Shown here in pieces: positions 5,549 to 6,775 of a DNA stretch of 6,775 nt. The position numbers and the translations under genes are program-made. Where the stretch lies: assembly GCA_026999335.1 (NCBI GenBank), contig JALTPW010000992.1, forward strand, positions 1 through 6,775, in the 5' to 3' direction. The stretch is from Chromatiales bacterium (GTDB lineage: Bacteria; Pseudomonadota; Gammaproteobacteria; SZUA-152). The stretch's first letter is position 1, and each line of letters opens with the position of its first letter. The notes beneath the pieces were generated by a model. The model ran no database searches and was not told the DNA's origin. It saw only the letters and a program-made list of their open reading frames with translations.

Positions 5549-6775
5549 ATGCACATCCATATCCTCGGTATCTGCGGCACCTTCATGGGCGGCATCGCCC
5601 TGCTGGCGCGGGAAATGGGGCTGACCGTGAGTGGCTCGGATCAGAATGTCTACCCGCCCATGAGCACCCAGCTGGCCGAGGCCGGTATCGAACTCACGGA
5701 AGGCTGGGATCCGGCGCAACTTTTCTCGCCACAACTCTCGCCACAACAACCGGCGCCGGATCTGGTGGTGATTGGCAATGCCCTGTCACGCGGTAATCCG
5801 GCGCTGGAGGCGGTGCTCGAACGCGGCCTGCCCTACACTTCCGGCCCGGCCTTTCTCGCCGAACACCTGCTGGCGGATCGCTGGGTATTGGCGGTGGCCG
5901 GCACCCATGGCAAGACCACCACCGCCTCCATGCTGGCGTGGATACTCGAAGATGCCGGTCTCGCGCCGGGCTTTCTCATCGGCGGCGTGCCACGCAATTT
6001 CGGTCTCTCGGCGCGCATGGGCAAGATGCCCTTCTTCGTCGTCGAAGCGGATGAATACGACACCGCCTTCTTCGACAAACGTTCCAAATTCATCCACTAC
6101 CGCCCGCGTACGCTGATGCTGAACAATCTCGAATACGACCACGCCGACATCTTTCCCGACATCGAGGCTATCGAACGCCAGTTTCACCACCTGCTGCGCA
6201 CGGTGCCCGGCAACGGTCTGATCATCGCCCCGGACGATGATCCACACATCACCAAGGTACTGAACATGGGCCGCTGGACACCGCTGGAGAGCATTGGCAA
6301 GAAAGGCTGGCACGCACGTCTCGAACAGGCGGACGGCAGCGCCTTCGAGGTCTTTTTCGGCGCGGCATCACAGGGCCACGTGCGCTGGGGCCTGCTCGGC
6401 CAGCACAATGTACAGAACGCCCTCGCCGCCATCGCTGGCGCCCGTCACGCTGGCGTACCGACCCAATACGCCAGCGAAGCACTGAGCCGTTTCCAGTCAC
6501 CCAAACGGCGCATGGAGATGCGCGGCGAGATCGGCGGCATCACCGTCTACGACGACTTCGCCCACCACCCCACGGCCATCGCCACCACCCTTGCCGGTCT
6601 GCGCGCACGGGTCGGGCAGGCCCGTATCCTCGCCGTGCTGGAGCCACGTTCCAACACCATGCGCCTCGGCATTCACCGCGATACCCTCGGCCCGGCACTG
6701 AGCGAGGCCGACGAAGTTCTGCTCTACCAGTCCGCTGGGCTGGACTGGAACCTCGGCCATGTGACCCGCAGCCTG
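5549..6775 (+). CDS. mpl: Mpl, UDP-MurNAc : murein tripeptide ligase (3' end missing)
   Basis: Mpl recycles peptidoglycan: it joins the released tripeptide L-Ala-gamma-D-Glu-meso-DAP to UDP-N-acetylmuramate in the cytoplasm, using ATP. It belongs to the Mur ligase family. 409 codons are visible with no stop, against 457 in E. coli, so about 50 residues lie past the window. Motifs in order: HILGICGTFMGG (4-15); the ATP loop AGTHGKTTT (117-125); EADEYDTAFFDKRSKF (166-181); NNLEYDHADIF (192-202); GQHNVQNALAAIAGARHAGV; KRRMEMRG; YDDFAHHPTAI (334-344); and EPRSNTM (365-371). The EADEYDTAFFDKRSKF and EPRSNTM motifs distinguish it from MurC. The ATG at 5549 has GGGAAG 8 bp upstream and lies 4 bp after the membrane protein stop. 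Around residues 59-66 a perfect 12-bp tandem repeat adds a short FSPQLSPQ loop that E. coli Mpl lacks. Confidence 0.96.
   Translation, partial: MHIHILGICGTFMGGIALLAREMGLTVSGSDQNVYPPMSTQLAEAGIELTEGWDPAQLFSPQLSPQQPAPDLVVIGNALSRGNPALEAVLERGLPYTSGPAFLAEHLLADRWVLAVAGTHGKTTTASMLAWILEDAGLAPGFLIGGVPRNFGLSARMGKMPFFVVEADEYDTAFFDKRSKFIHYRPRTLMLNNLEYDHADIFPDIEAIERQFHHLLRTVPGNGLIIAPDDDPHITKVLNMGRWTPLESIGKKGWHARLEQADGSAFEVFFGAASQGHVRWGLLGQHNVQNALAAIAGARHAGVPTQYASEALSRFQSPKRRMEMRGEIGGITVYDDFAHHPTAIATTLAGLRARVGQARILAVLEPRSNTMRLGIHRDTLGPALSEADEVLLYQSAGLDWNLGHVTRSL
5724..5747 (+). repeat. Tandem 12-bp duplication inside mpl
   Basis: TCTCGCCACAAC occurs twice without a spacer (5724-5735 and 5736-5747). It is in frame and adds four residues, giving FSPQ followed by LSPQ, in the variable loop between the first strand-helix units and PDLVVIGNAL. 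Confidence 0.9.

Noticed and set aside
5786..6313. Minus-strand open frame of 175 codons antisense to mpl
   Set aside because: It is a shadow of mpl, which carries every expected Mur ligase motif in this interval.

Overview
The window looks like chromosomal DNA from a GC-rich, free-living gammaproteobacterium that is not an enterobacterium. The evidence is the conserved order pilC-pilD-coaE-zapD-yacG, clear ZapD and Mpl orthologues, and REP-type palindromes of the GTAGGAGCGGGC kind in the gaps. I cannot name the genus. Most of the content is core genome. I found no phage, CRISPR, toxin-antitoxin or defence system, and no undescribed multi-gene system.

Layout. Positions 1-3284 (plus strand) hold the end of pilC (type IV pilus inner-membrane platform), pilD (prepilin peptidase, TTG start), coaE (dephospho-CoA kinase), zapD (FtsZ-ring bundling protein, GTG start) and yacG (small zinc-binding gyrase inhibitor). 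zapD and yacG overlap by ATGA. An inverted REP pair lies between pilD and coaE, and a small decayed inverted-repeat region lies between coaE and zapD. Positions 3285-3739 form a convergent gap between yacG and rnd. It is full of repeats: a REP pair with a second, different REP pair nested inside it, then a remnant of a second rnd 3' end, then an inverted repeat of about 93 bp ending 4 bp from the rnd stop codon. Positions 3740-4888 (minus strand) are rnd, encoding RNase D with all five DEDDy catalytic residues. Its reading frame stays open upstream into a lipoprotein-signal-like 37-codon extension. Positions 5035-6775 (plus strand), divergent from rnd, hold a five-helix membrane protein of unknown function and, 4 bp later, mpl (murein tripeptide ligase), which is cut by the window end.

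How the genes fit together. PilC and PilD serve type IV pilus (and possibly type II secretion) assembly. CoaE completes coenzyme A synthesis. ZapD and YacG act on division and DNA topology. RNase D trims RNA 3' ends. Mpl recycles cell-wall peptides. The first group is a conserved neighbourhood rather than one pathway. The most unusual stretch is the yacG-rnd gap, where a diverged copy of the rnd C-terminal coding end sits beyond the true stop codon, separated from it by a mobile-looking inverted repeat.
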